Assembly (NCBI GenBank): GCA_016929905.1
Contig: JAFGHX010000193.1
Coordinates: forward strand, 41,026-105,025
DNA from: Kiritimatiellia bacterium
Lineage (GTDB): Bacteria > Verrucomicrobiota > Kiritimatiellia > JAFGHX01
Direction: 5' to 3'
DNA length: 64,000 bases
In this document: positions 7,896-16,338 of the stretch, piece by piece
Layout: every line of letters starts with the position of its first letter
How positions within the stretch are numbered: position 1 is the first letter of the stretch
Made by a program: the position numbers and the translations under genes
Notes under the pieces: model-generated
What the model saw: only the letters and a program-made list of their open reading frames with translations
What the model was told of the DNA's origin: nothing
Databases searched by the model: none

Positions 7896-8705
7896 CTACC
7901 GCCGGAGAATCCGGGCCGCGTTGTCCGCCAGGATCTGCTTCTTCTCCCGCTCACGAATGTCGGCGAACACGACTCTGCCGATCTGCTCGCCAAGCGCCAT
8001 CCACGGCATGTCGGATCCGAACACGACCCGGTCGGCGCCGGCGTGCTCGACGAAGTATTCGACGAGCCCGCAGCTGCTGCCGGAATAGGCCAATTCGAGG
8101 TAGACGTTCTTGTGCTTGCGCGCACACTGTACGTACGCCTCCGGAGCGGTGCAGCCCGCGTGGGCCAGGAGGATCGGCGCTTTCTTCACCCGTTTCAGGA
8201 CCGGATCCAGCGTTCCGAGATCCCCCCACGTGTGCAGGAGCACCGGCAGCCTCTTCCGCTCAGCGTATTCCCAGATATCGGCATACGACGCGGCGGCGTA
8301 GGGGATCTTGTTCGCGCTGTGCATCTTGATGCCCACCATCCCCTGCCCGATGCAGCGCTTCACCTCGTCGATCCCCAGCTCGCGGTTCACCGGGAAGCAG
8401 GCCGCCCAGCCAAGGATCCGGCCGGGGAACTTCGCCATGGCGCGCAATACTTCGTCATTGCCGTACCGCACGTCGCCCGTCAGGCAGCCCTGGTGGGCGC
8501 ACACCATGCGCTCGACGCCTGCGCGGTCCATCTGGCGCACCATGGCGGCCGCGTCGTGGCCGGGAATAGGGAACTTGATCCAGGCGCCCATATGCGTATG
8601 GATGTCGACAATCCACTTCCTCGGCGGGCACGACGACCGGCAGTCGATGGCGGCCCAGCGCGCCGAAGAGCCTGCCGACGATGCGGCGGTCGAAGGCGAT
8701 GCCAC
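7896..8705 (-). CDS. Amidohydrolase-2 family protein (second gene of an ancestral pair)
   Basis: A TIM-barrel amidohydrolase (ACMSD-like, amidohydrolase family 2). Homology starts at IVDIHTHMGAW (about residue 32), where H-x-H are metal ligands. It continues through GIKMHSANK, VLLHTWGD, PILLAHAGC and VVFGSDMPW to the C-terminal DNAARIL. The open frame begins at a GTG (8705), but residues 1-31 are a frame-shifted reading of the neighbouring gene. In the paralogue at 26079 the same protein starts about 17 residues before IVDIHTH, so here the natural 5' end was lost in a deletion. The true start is uncertain; translation may depend on coupling to the upstream fragment. Confidence 0.8.
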   Translation of the reverse strand: MASPSTAASSAGSSARWAAIDCRSSCPPRKWIVDIHTHMGAWIKFPIPGHDAAAMVRQMDRAGVERMVCAHQGCLTGDVRYGNDEVLRAMAKFPGRILGWAACFPVNRELGIDEVKRCIGQGMVGIKMHSANKIPYAAASYADIWEYAERKRLPVLLHTWGDLGTLDPVLKRVKKAPILLAHAGCTAPEAYVQCARKHKNVYLELAYSGSSCGLVEYFVEHAGADRVVFGSDMPWMALGEQIGRVVFADIREREKKQILADNAARILRR

Positions 8706-9024
8706 AGGTCTTCGGGTAGAGCCCGACGCATCGCGCGCCGCGTTTTACCAGCCTCCGAACGTGCGCGGATTCGTTCCCGGTCTCACCCGCCGAGTTCGGC
8801 AACACCGTCGGGCACGCGATCAGCCGCGGGTCCTCGGCCGCCGCCTCAAAGGCCTGCTCATTCCCGCAGGCCGCATCGAGGCGGAAGGACGCAAACGAGG
8901 CCAGGAACGCGCGGTCTATCCCGTAGCGGTCCAGCATCCGCCTGACCGATCGGGTGTCGCTGGATTGGAACGGAGCCAAGGCCGCATCACGTCCCAGGCA
9001 AATGCGGGCGTCGAAGAAGTTCAC
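8455..9024 (-). pseudogene. Amidohydrolase-2 family protein, N-terminal half only
   Basis: GTG 9024 with GGAGGGAAGCG upstream begins FFDARICLGRDAALAPF and runs through the typical N-terminal half of a family-2 amidohydrolase (MLDRYGIDRAFLASF, GNEQAF, RLIACPTVLPN, GARCVGLYPKTCG, LPVVVPAEEV). At about 8625 homology stops abruptly and the frame continues out of phase over the next amidohydrolase gene to 8455. The missing C-terminal half is found instead at 26072-26400, fused to a sigma-factor protein. The gene is therefore a deletion product and unlikely to be an active enzyme. Confidence 0.8.
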
Positions 9025-9273
9025 CGCTTCCCTCCCCTGGCCGGCCGATGAAACGCGGCCCGAGCGCCTTGCATCGAACCGGCCTGCCATTCTAGACTCG
9101 CAGCGCACGACTCTGCAAGGCTCTGTTGTTCGATCTCGAGAGCATCCAACGCCGTGGCACGGCCGCGGGATTTCGCACTGAGCACGGTTTGACGAGCCGT
9201 CCGCGCATGAACAGACCGGGCTGGCCGCGCCGCCCGCGCATGGAAGACTGGAAGAAAGGAGGCAGGGCCGACA

Positions 9274-9912
9274 ATGAGCCAATCGATTCCGTTTGAAATT
9301 CCTTACCGTTCTGAAACGGTCAACGTAAACGGTACCGAAATCAACTATTACAGAAGCGGCGGTCACAAGCCTCCAATCATCCTGTGCCACGGATTTTCCG
9401 ACAGCGGCCTTGCCTGGCTGCGAACGGCCGAAGTGCTGGAGAAGGATTACGATCTCATCATGTTCGACGCCAGAGGGCATGGCGCGTCGGGACGCATCGG
9501 TCCCGGATTCTCGGAAGACGATCGGAGCCGGGATCTTGCGGACCTGGTGAAAGCGTTAAACCTGAACGGCTGCGCCGGGATTGGCCATTCCATCATGCAT
9601 CCGGTTGACTTGAAAGCCATCGCCTATTCGAGGAAATGCCTCGATCCCAACCTGCCGCGACATTTGAAGCGGATTCACTTTCTCGAATACGTAAAGAACA
9701 TCCGATGTCCGGGCCTGCTGATGTACGCGACCGGAACGAAACCGGGAGTCGTCAACGCGGACAGCGCGGAAAGAGTGAAGAACACATGGAACGGCTGCAC
9801 GCTGTGCGACATCCCGGACGGCGGCCACAACATTAGGGGGGACAAGTTTGACCTTTATGTCAACAACGTTTCCGACTACCTGAACCGCATGTATGTCGAC
9901 TGCGCGCCCTAA
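9274..9912 (+). CDS. Alpha/beta hydrolase with an internal deletion
   Basis: A 212-residue alpha/beta-hydrolase-fold protein. It shows the oxyanion-hole motif CHGFSDSG (about residue 39), FDARGHGASG, the nucleophile region GIGHSIM (about 110) and a late GGHNIR carrying the catalytic His. Family members have GHSMGG followed by a cap region and total about 270-290 residues. Here the GG and roughly 60 residues after the nucleophile Ser are missing, and the sequence passes straight into the C-terminal third. AAGGAGG precedes ATG 9274. Base composition is less G+C-rich than its neighbours. It is probably a degraded hydrolase, though still an open frame. Confidence 0.75.
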   Translation: MSQSIPFEIPYRSETVNVNGTEINYYRSGGHKPPIILCHGFSDSGLAWLRTAEVLEKDYDLIMFDARGHGASGRIGPGFSEDDRSRDLADLVKALNLNGCAGIGHSIMHPVDLKAIAYSRKCLDPNLPRHLKRIHFLEYVKNIRCPGLLMYATGTKPGVVNADSAERVKNTWNGCTLCDIPDGGHNIRGDKFDLYVNNVSDYLNRMYVDCAP

Positions 9913-10116
9913 TCGCGCCGCCGAGAGTCTGGCCGCCACGCCGGACCCCTTGGCTCCACTCAATATCCGCATTGCGCAGATCACTCGGATTCCAGCCGCT
10001 CACGCTTTTCGCAGCTGCCGTCCGCGGCGCCGGGGAAGCCCATATTCAGGGTCTCTCGCAAATCTATGTAACTTTTCCTGGTGACGTCGGTATCAGGACT
10101 TGCGCCGAAGGCGCGG

Positions 10117-11448
10117 CTATGACTCGCCCCGGCTTGCGAGCAGTCGGGGCAATGCTTCAATGCAATAGAGCGGCACGGATAGTATATTCTCCATGAATGA
10201 CGGCGGGTGCATCGATATGCGAACCCCGAACGGCGCCTCGTTCTCGGCAAGGAATAGCTTCAGGCTCTTGAGTGTCCCCCTCTTACCGTGTTTCACTTCG
10301 AGCGGGAAGATCATGGGGCCAGCCTGCCACAGATAATCCACCTCAGCCTCGCTCCCCTTCGCATCGCGACACCAGTAGAACAGGGAAGGTTCTTCAAAGT
10401 GGGGCTGCAAACAGAGCAACTGCTGGCCAACGAACTGCTCGGCAATGCCGCCGGCATAGACGGCGAGGACATTGTCGCTTCTGTATACCTCCTTGCTCAA
10501 TCCCATATCGGTTTGCATCAACCCCAAATCCAGAAACAAGACCTTGAACAGGGCGTCATTCGCATGGGTCTTCAGCGGCAAACCCGAGCCCGCGGTCGCA
10601 TGAATACGAGCCATTACCTGCGCTTTACAGAGAAGGCTCAATGCGCGCTTCACGTCGCGCGAATTCAGGGAGCGGTCAATAGCCGAGTATTTGAACTTCT
10701 GCCCGATCAGTCCCGGCGCCTTACTGAAGACTTTTTCCAGATTCTCGATGTTCACCCGCTTTCCATACTTCATGAAATCATGACGATAGTTTTGAAGAAT
10801 CCCCTGATGGATTTCTTGAATCTTCACGATCTTCCTGCACCGGATCCAGTGCTCAACGGCTTCCGGCATTCCGCCAATAAAGAAATAGTCCTGAATCAAC
10901 GCGACACTCTTCCGGACGATCGACTCAGCGACCTGCTCTCGCGGATTGATACCGCGCAGAAAGTCCCTGAGCCGGTCTTCACCGACCGCGGTCAGATACT
11001 CGCCAAAGGAAAGCGGTTTGAGGTAGAAATTCTGTACCCGTCCGACCGGCATGGAGAGATTCTCGTCTCCCAATGCGAATTCCAGCAAGGATCCCGCCCC
11101 AATGACGTGCAGTTCCGGTTTCTTCTCGTGAAAGTACCGCAGCGCCTTAAGGGCTTCCGGGCACTGTTGGATTTCATCCAGAAAAAGGAGCGTCTTCCCC
11201 GGCGTTATCTCGACATCCCCGCTCAGCTCTATCGTCTTGATGATTCTCTCAGGATTAAGATCCGAAAAGCATGACTTGTAGGCAGGCTCCAATTCAAAAT
11301 TGATGGTGAAGGAGTTCTCAAAACGCTGTTGAGCAAACGTCTCCACCAGCCACGTCTTTCCGACCTGCCTCGCGCCTCGCAAGATCAGAGGTTTTCTGTC
11401 GGCATCGTCTTTCCAAACGCAAAGGTTCTGCATCAAATCTCGCTTCAT
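10117..11448 (-). CDS. AAA ATPase with C-terminal DUF4143/PD-(D/E)XK-like domain
   Basis: A 443-residue ATP-binding protein of the AAA_14/DUF4143 type. Walker A is GARQVGKTWL (about residue 25), Walker B is LLFLDEIQQCPE, and the sensor region is VIGAGSLLEFAL. The C-terminal part holds the nuclease-like pattern EAEVDYLWQ, then FPLEVKHGKRGT. The family is widespread in bacteria and archaea with no established function; the nuclease-like end suggests DNA interaction. ATG 11448 (MKRDLMQNL) is preferred because GGAGAG lies just before it and homology begins there. It is less G+C-rich than the surroundings and is probably a mobile cargo gene. A paralogue lies at 24058 and a broken relative at 63279. 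Confidence 0.88.
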   Translation of the reverse strand: MKRDLMQNLCVWKDDADRKPLILRGARQVGKTWLVETFAQQRFENSFTINFELEPAYKSCFSDLNPERIIKTIELSGDVEITPGKTLLFLDEIQQCPEALKALRYFHEKKPELHVIGAGSLLEFALGDENLSMPVGRVQNFYLKPLSFGEYLTAVGEDRLRDFLRGINPREQVAESIVRKSVALIQDYFFIGGMPEAVEHWIRCRKIVKIQEIHQGILQNYRHDFMKYGKRVNIENLEKVFSKAPGLIGQKFKYSAIDRSLNSRDVKRALSLLCKAQVMARIHATAGSGLPLKTHANDALFKVLFLDLGLMQTDMGLSKEVYRSDNVLAVYAGGIAEQFVGQQLLCLQPHFEEPSLFYWCRDAKGSEAEVDYLWQAGPMIFPLEVKHGKRGTLKSLKLFLAENEAPFGVRISMHPPSFMENILSVPLYCIEALPRLLASRGES

Positions 11449-11520
11449 CTCTCCATCCTCCACGCCAACTATGCAATGAATTGTCGAAAACGGCAACATA
11501 AAAACGACGCGAGCGTCGAT

Positions 11521-11547
11521 AGTATACGGTTGTTCTCGACAAGACAA
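11521..11547 (-). promoter_or_regulatory. Possible promoter for the ATPase gene
   Basis: TTGTCT, 15 bases, TATACT on the minus strand, about 70 bases before ATG 11448 and within an inverted repeat GGTTGT...ACAACC. The spacing is short. The remainder of the gene-free stretch 11449-11761 is relatively A+T-rich and shows nothing else I can name. Confidence 0.4.
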
Positions 11548-11761
11548 CCGGAAATTAGGCCCTGTTCGAAAAGATGTTTTCAAGTCATGGCGTCGAACGT
11601 TGGAGATTCAAGGTCGGGCTACCGAAATTCTCAGCGATCGTAATTATGGCCGCGCATGGCGGATAATCACAATCGCTGCTGATGTTTCCTTGGCTTCGTA
11701 ACCCTCCGCGGGCATTATGATATAGGGCTGAAGCCCCCATTCCGGAAGCGCAGGTGACGGA

Positions 11762-12052
11762 ATGAGAAGACACGTCCCACGCCTCCACCTCTTCTGCCTC
11801 CTGGCAGCCGTCACGACGGCATGGGGCGGGACGGTCGAATCGACCGAATCCATGACCGTCAACGGTACCCATGCAAGCCGGCTGGACATCGTTCTGATCG
11901 GCGACGGATTCACATCGGCGGAGATGGACAGTTACCGGAACTATACGCTGACCGCAAGAGACCGATTCCTTGCTCACGAGCCTTTTGGATATGATAAGAC
12001 ATCGCTTTTCCGGCGGTGCGGAGAGGCGGCCGTTTCGACCGGTCTCGAGTAG
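11762..12052 (+). pseudogene. M64 (IgA peptidase-like) peptidase, N-terminal fragment
   Basis: A 96-residue open frame with a signal peptide (RLHLFCLLAAVTTAWGG) followed by LDIVLIGDGFTSAEMDSYRNY, which matches the opening of the M64/IgA-peptidase-like catalytic domain (typically ILGDGYTAAE). It ends about 45 residues into the domain, before the HExxH zinc site, so it cannot be active. A LamG fragment 250 bases downstream on the same strand may be the other end of the original gene. Confidence 0.55.
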
Positions 12053-12116
12053 CGCTTTCATGACGAAGATGGTGTCAGGGCGGGCATAAGAGGTCGAGAA
12101 AGGAGATGGGGTTTCC

Positions 12117-12149
12117 GTGGGTGTTGGGTGCCGGCCGCGGAACACCCAC
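12117..12149. repeat. Hairpin GTGGGTGTT / AACACCCAC
   Basis: Nine-bp perfect arms with a 15-base G+C-rich loop, lying among gene fragments. It has no T-run, so its role is unclear. Confidence 0.55.
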
Positions 12150-12210
12150 AGGAGGAACAATCTGGCCGGCAGAGGAGTAAACAGAGACAGGCCGGTCCCG
12201 CCGCGGGCGC

Positions 12211-12306
12211 TCATTGGTTGGCGTAGGCGATGACCGGTTCTGTGTGGTAGTCGGGGAATGGGTCATCGAAGTACGGCTCGATGACCCGCTCGGCAAGTTC
12301 AGGCGG
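12211..12306 (-). pseudogene. Possible C-terminal gene remnant, minus strand
   Basis: The minus strand reads PPELAERVIEPYFDDP...YHTEPVIAYANQ before a stop at 12211. The composition looks like a real protein terminus rather than G+C shadow, but no start, promoter or rest of the gene is present upstream. I do not recognise the family with confidence. Confidence 0.3.
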
Positions 12307-12566
12307 TGCCCGAGGCGGAAAGACTCTACTATGACGGTACGTTGGCAAAGCAAACGGCGGCCTCGCCAAGCCTGATCCGGTCTCCCGGGCCGGGCTTGTA
12401 TATCGGTGCGGGATATCGAGGCTCACAGACGTTCTTTCGTGGATTGATTGACGAGGTATACGTCTACGACAGGGAACTTCAGGCGAAGGACATCCGGAGA
12501 TTGGCGGGGCAGAGCACAAGCCCGCCCGCGGCACCTGTGCGGCTGCGGGTACACGGGTTGGAGTAG
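12306..12566 (+). pseudogene. LamG/concanavalin-like domain, C-terminal fragment
   Basis: The frame reads LYYDGTLAKQT, LYIGAGYRGSQTFFRGLIDEVYVYDRELQAKDIRRL. This is the characteristic end of a LamG-type lectin domain (G-x-IDEVRVYDRALS-x-EI). Such domains bind carbohydrate or tether secreted enzymes. There is no plausible start and the N-terminal half of the domain is absent. It is a remnant, possibly of the same gene as the M64 fragment upstream. Confidence 0.6.
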
Positions 12567-12814
12567 GCGACACTTCTTCCTGCTCGGGGATCCCCGGGCA
12601 GAAGCCCGTCATTTCGCTCTTTCACCGCTGCACGCGGTTGCGGCTCGTCTTCTTTGGCGTTACAGCGGACGCTCTCGGAGGAAAGTGGCGGAGCTGCTGA
12701 ATGCCGGTAGCGGCTCGACAAGGCCTTACCTGGCGACGGCACACGTTCTCTTTGACCGGTGGCCCGCATCCTGGTACGTTCTCCTGCACAACCGCGATTT
12801 CCGAAGGGGGCAGG

Positions 12815-13849
12815 ATGAAGAAGCGCAAGCCGCCCCGTGCCGTGACGATCAAGGACGTGGCCAGGATGGCCGGGGTCTCCATCTGGACCGTCTCCCGTGT
12901 CGTCAATGAAAGGGACGGCGTGTCCGAAGCGTCCGAGGCACGGGTCCGCCAAGCCATCAAGGCGCTGCGGTACCGGCCCAACATCATGGCGCGCGCCCTG
13001 AAGGGCCGCGCCACGCAGAGCATCGGGCTCATCATCCCGAGCATCGAGAACCCCGTGTTCCCGCCGCTGGTGAAAGTCATCGAGAACACCGCCGCCGAAC
13101 GCGGGTATTCGACCGTGCTCTGCATCAGCGACGGCAGGCTGGAGAAAGAAGCACAGCAGCTGGAGCTGCTCGTTGACAAACGGGTGGACGGCATCCTGTT
13201 CAACGCCATGGGCGGCTATCATGAAGGATTCGAGATCCTCAGAGAAACCGGTACGCCCGTCGTCGTTATCGGCAGAAAGATTCCCGGCTTCGAGACCACG
13301 AACGTCAGTGTGGACAACCGACTCGGAGCCAAGATGGCCGTGGATCACCTCATCAGGACCGGCATGCGGAAAATCGCCGTCCTGCTGGGGCAGCTCGAAG
13401 CCAGCAGTGCGATTGAAGACAGATTCGCGGGCTACAAAGACGCGCTCGCCACGCACGAGATCGAATTCCGCGAAGAACGCGTCGCCAGAGGGAACTGGTC
13501 GTTTGCGGGCGGCGTTGCGGCCACTAACGACCTGCTCACGCGCGGGGTGGAGTTCGATTCCATCTTCGCCTCCAACGACAGCGCCGCCATCGGCTGTATC
13601 GAGACGCTGTTGGCCAATGGCCTGCGCATTCCCGGCGACATCAGCGTGATCGGCTACGACGACGCACCCGTGGCCAGCATGATCCGACCGCATCTCAGCA
13701 CCGTGCGCGCCCCCAATGCCCTGTTCGGAGTGCAAGCGGTGAACACGCTGGTCAAGCTGGTCGAAACTGGAGAAGATGCCCACTCGGAGGTGGTATTCGA
13801 GCCAGAACTCATGGTGCGCGATTCCACAGGGTCTGCACTCGGATCATGA
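12815..13849 (+). CDS. LacI-family transcriptional regulator
   Basis: A 344-residue LacI/GalR regulator. The helix-turn-helix is VTIKDVARMAGVSIWTVSRVVN (residues 9-30), followed by the hinge and a full sugar-binding-type effector domain: IGLIIPSIENPVFPPLV, DGILF, a VSVDN motif, FASNDSAAIG, DISVIGYDDAPVASMIRP. ATG 12815 (GAAGGGGGCAGG upstream) is preferred over earlier in-frame ATGs. Directly downstream lie a promoter overlapped by two TAAACGTT sites and a third perfect palindrome before the transketolase genes, so it probably represses those genes. Its effector is likely a sugar or sugar phosphate (inference). Confidence 0.9.
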   Translation: MKKRKPPRAVTIKDVARMAGVSIWTVSRVVNERDGVSEASEARVRQAIKALRYRPNIMARALKGRATQSIGLIIPSIENPVFPPLVKVIENTAAERGYSTVLCISDGRLEKEAQQLELLVDKRVDGILFNAMGGYHEGFEILRETGTPVVVIGRKIPGFETTNVSVDNRLGAKMAVDHLIRTGMRKIAVLLGQLEASSAIEDRFAGYKDALATHEIEFREERVARGNWSFAGGVAATNDLLTRGVEFDSIFASNDSAAIGCIETLLANGLRIPGDISVIGYDDAPVASMIRPHLSTVRAPNALFGVQAVNTLVKLVETGEDAHSEVVFEPELMVRDSTGSALGS

Positions 13850-13885
13850 CGAATTCCCAGCCTGCCTGGACGCTGGAGTTTCCCG

Positions 13886-13914
13886 TTGACACATTGCCAT
13901 CCATCTGCTACAGT
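13886..13914 (+). promoter_or_regulatory. Sigma-70-like promoter of the transketolase operon
   Basis: Perfect TTGACA (13886-13891), 17-base spacer, TACAGT (13909-13914). Transcription would start near 13921, inside the tandem operators, with a leader of about 300 bases to ATG 14220. Confidence 0.7.
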
Positions 13915-13918
13915 ACTA

Positions 13919-13943
13919 CCTAAACGTTAGCCTAAACGTTTTG
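13919..13943. promoter_or_regulatory. Tandem LacI-type operators (CCTAAACGTTAG, CCTAAACGTTTTG)
   Basis: Two adjacent half-to-full palindromes around the central AACGTT that LacI/GalR proteins typically read, 12 bp apart and overlapping the predicted transcription start. A perfect third site lies at 14043-14054. Confidence 0.7.
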
Positions 13944-14042
13944 CACGCTTGTTAGCTGAAAGACTTGGCGCGAGGGACGGTCTGTCTCGACCGTTGTTCA
14001 GTACATACGGCTCATCTAAAGGAACAGCCTGCAAGAATCGCG

Positions 14043-14054
14043 CTAAACGTTTAG
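14043..14054. promoter_or_regulatory. Perfect operator palindrome CTAAACGTTTAG
   Basis: A 12-bp perfect palindrome in the leader, about 112 bp from the second upstream operator. The arrangement would allow loop formation by a tetrameric or paired repressor. The rest of the leader contains one palindromic spacer repeat (14080-14101). Confidence 0.75.
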
Positions 14055-14219
14055 GCCGTGGGGACGGACAACGAGGTAGGCCGGGCGTCTCGCCCGGCCA
14101 TGGGCGGCCGCGACCCCGCGAGGGATTCGGAACAAGGCGGCCGGGCTGCTGAGATTGCCCGCGCGAATGCGCGTATGTTGGAGCGGGAGGCGCGAGCACG
14201 TAACAGGAAGGAGACAGAC

Positions 14220-15092
14220 ATGGCTACGACGAAGGATCTTCTGGCAGAAGAGATAGCGGAGCGGGCGAGGCGAATGCGCAAACAGTCGATTCGGATGTCG
14301 ATTCTGGCGGGTAACAACGGCGCACATCTCGGGCCGGGTTTTTCGATGTGCGAGATCACCGCAACCCTCTACTTCGCCGTGATGAATCACGATCCGGCCA
14401 ACCCCACGTGGCCGGACCGGGACCGGTTCATCCTGAGCAAGGGTCACGGGGTGCTCGGCTACTACACGGCGCTGGCCGAGGCCGGCTATTTCGGCCCGGA
14501 CGTCCTCGACACCTTCGAGTCCGACGAGAGTCCCTTGGCCGGCCATCCGTGCAAGGACGTCTCGCTCGGGGTGGAGACATCCACCGGTTCACTCGGCCAC
14601 GGCCTGAGCATTGGCGTCGGGCTCGCGCTTGGCGCGCGCATGGACGGCAAGTCGTACGACACGTACGTCCTGCTGGGTGACGGCGAGTGCAACGAGGGCA
14701 TGGTCTGGGAAGCGGTGATGACGGCGAGTCAGTACAAACTCGACAACCTGATCGCGATCGTCGACCGCAACCGGCTCCAGAGCGACGGGCTGAGCCGGGA
14801 GATCATCGACATGGAACCGTTGGCGGAGAAATGGCGGTGTTTCGGCTGGCACGTGCGCGAGGTGGACGGCCACGACGTGCGGGAACTGCTGGAAGCCTTT
14901 CACAGCAAGAGCCGGCCGAAGGGGCGCCCCTACGTGGTGATCGCGCACACGATCAAAGGCAAGGGCGTCTCGGCGTTTGAGGACAACAACGCGTGGCATC
15001 ACAACCGGATCTCCCCCGATGTGGCCGCCACGGCGCTGCAGGAGTTAGGTTTCGAGATGGAGGCAAAGGAGGTGCAGACATGCTCCCGATAA
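14220..15092 (+). CDS. Transketolase, N-terminal (thiamine-diphosphate) subunit
   Basis: A 290-residue split transketolase subunit carrying the thiamine-diphosphate-binding half: NNGAHLGPGFSMCEI, LSKGHGVLGYY, TGSLGHGLSIGVG, and the GDG-x-NEG diphosphate motif (LGDGECNEGMVWEAV). Length is typical of the N-terminal subunits of split transketolases. These transfer two-carbon ketol units between sugar phosphates, or act in related sugar pathways. GGAAGGAGACAGAC precedes ATG 14220. The last 13 bases overlap the C-terminal subunit gene, indicating coupled, equimolar synthesis. Expression is probably controlled by the LacI regulator just upstream. Confidence 0.93.
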   Translation: MATTKDLLAEEIAERARRMRKQSIRMSILAGNNGAHLGPGFSMCEITATLYFAVMNHDPANPTWPDRDRFILSKGHGVLGYYTALAEAGYFGPDVLDTFESDESPLAGHPCKDVSLGVETSTGSLGHGLSIGVGLALGARMDGKSYDTYVLLGDGECNEGMVWEAVMTASQYKLDNLIAIVDRNRLQSDGLSREIIDMEPLAEKWRCFGWHVREVDGHDVRELLEAFHSKSRPKGRPYVVIAHTIKGKGVSAFEDNNAWHHNRISPDVAATALQELGFEMEAKEVQTCSR

Positions 15093-16093
15093 CCGAAGCC
15101 GCGGTGCAGGAATGGTCCGACATCGGGCCGAAAGGTGCATTTGGGAAGGCGATCATCGCGGTAGCGGAAGCGTGTCCGGACGTGGTTGTGGTGACCGCCG
15201 ACCTCTCGGACGCGACGCGCGTGACGGAGTATTCGAGGCTGTTTCCGGACCGGTTCTTTCAGGTCGGCATAGCGGAACAGAACCTGATCGGGGTGGCGGC
15301 GGGTCTCGCCTTGCACGGCAAGATCCCCTTTGCGACGACCTTTGCCGCGTTTGCCTCCATGCGCTGCTGCGAGCAGGTCCGGACCGACGTAGCGTATCCG
15401 GACTGCAACGTGAAGGTGCTCGGCGCGGACGGCGGCGTGGTGATGGGCACGCTCGGCACGACGCACTACGGCATCGAGGACATCGCGATCATGCGTGCCA
15501 TCCCGAACATGACGGTGCTCTCCCCCTGCGACGGGGCGGAGGTGGTGAAGGCCACCGCGGCCGCGGCGCTGCACGTGGGCCCGGTCTACCTGCGCCTGAC
15601 AGGCGGGAAGAAGATGCCGATCGTGTACAGGGAAGACTTCTCCTTCGAGATCGGCAAGGCCATAACGCTGCGGCCGGGCGACGACGCAACGATCCTGGCC
15701 ACCGGCACGATGGTGGCCAAAGCGCTGGGCGCTGCGGATCTGCTGGAAGCCAGGGGGCTCAACGTGCGTGTGGTGGACATGCACACGATCAAGCCGCTCG
15801 ATGAAGACGCGGTGCGCAGCGCCGCCCAGGAGACCAGCCTGATCGTCACGGCCGAGGAGCACACCGTGATCGGCGGGCTCGGTTCGGCCGTGGCGGAGAT
15901 CGTTTCAGGATTGCAGGATACGCCGCGTCTTGTCAGGATAGGGCTGCCCGACCGGTTCGGACACATCGCCAACTACGCGGGGCTGTTGAACGGCTACGGG
16001 CTCACGGAGCCGGGCATCGCCGACGCCGTGGAACGGAACCTCCCGGAGCCGGCCGCGGAGCGGCCGCGGGACCTTGCCCTGAGTGCGTTGTAG
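15080..16093 (+). CDS. Transketolase, C-terminal (pyrimidine-binding) subunit
   Basis: A 337-residue partner of the previous gene. It has the pyrimidine-binding domain (VVVTADLSDATRVTEYSRLFPDRF, VGIAEQNLIGVAAGLAL, PFATTFAAFASMR, where the Glu of AEQN activates thiamine) and a C-terminal transketolase domain (ILATGTMVAKALGAADLLEARGLNVRVVDMHTIKPLD). ATG 15080 has AGGAGGTGCAGAC upstream and lies inside the end of the first subunit gene. A stand-alone split pair after a LacI gene suggests a dedicated catabolic pathway rather than the housekeeping pentose phosphate enzyme. Confidence 0.93.
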   Translation: MLPITEAAVQEWSDIGPKGAFGKAIIAVAEACPDVVVVTADLSDATRVTEYSRLFPDRFFQVGIAEQNLIGVAAGLALHGKIPFATTFAAFASMRCCEQVRTDVAYPDCNVKVLGADGGVVMGTLGTTHYGIEDIAIMRAIPNMTVLSPCDGAEVVKATAAAALHVGPVYLRLTGGKKMPIVYREDFSFEIGKAITLRPGDDATILATGTMVAKALGAADLLEARGLNVRVVDMHTIKPLDEDAVRSAAQETSLIVTAEEHTVIGGLGSAVAEIVSGLQDTPRLVRIGLPDRFGHIANYAGLLNGYGLTEPGIADAVERNLPEPAAERPRDLALSAL

Positions 16094-16133
16094 ACGGGCC
16101 GTTAGGCCTCACGGGATTGAAGTCGACAACACT

Positions 16134-16315
16134 TCGTTCACTGGAGTCATTGGCGCTTCGCGCGTCATTGGGCCTTCGGCCGTCATTTTCCACAGCCCTG
16201 ACGCGAGCGCAGCGAGCCAATGACGCGAAGCCATTGACGCGAAGCCAATGACGCGAAGCCAATGACGCGAAGCCAATGACGCGAAGCTAATGACGCGAAG
16301 CTAATGACGGCCCGC
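16134..16315. repeat. 14-bp tandem repeat CAATGACGCGAAGC and related units
   Basis: Six clean 14-bp units occupy 16218-16301 (variants CATTG and TAATG at the first bases), with degenerate units on both sides, some inverted (GTCATTGGCGCTTCG near 16147). They fill the gap between the transketolase and glycosidase genes. A related cluster lies at 61529-61646. Confidence 0.9.
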
Positions 16316-16338
16316 AGGGCCACTCACGGGAGAGACGC

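Noticed and set aside
12215..12306. Treating the minus-strand fragment as a complete gene
   Set aside because: No upstream start, promoter or domain; at most a remnant, listed with low confidence.
16218..16301. Possible CRISPR array
   Set aside because: The units are 14 bp, directly adjacent with no spacers, and no cas genes are present.
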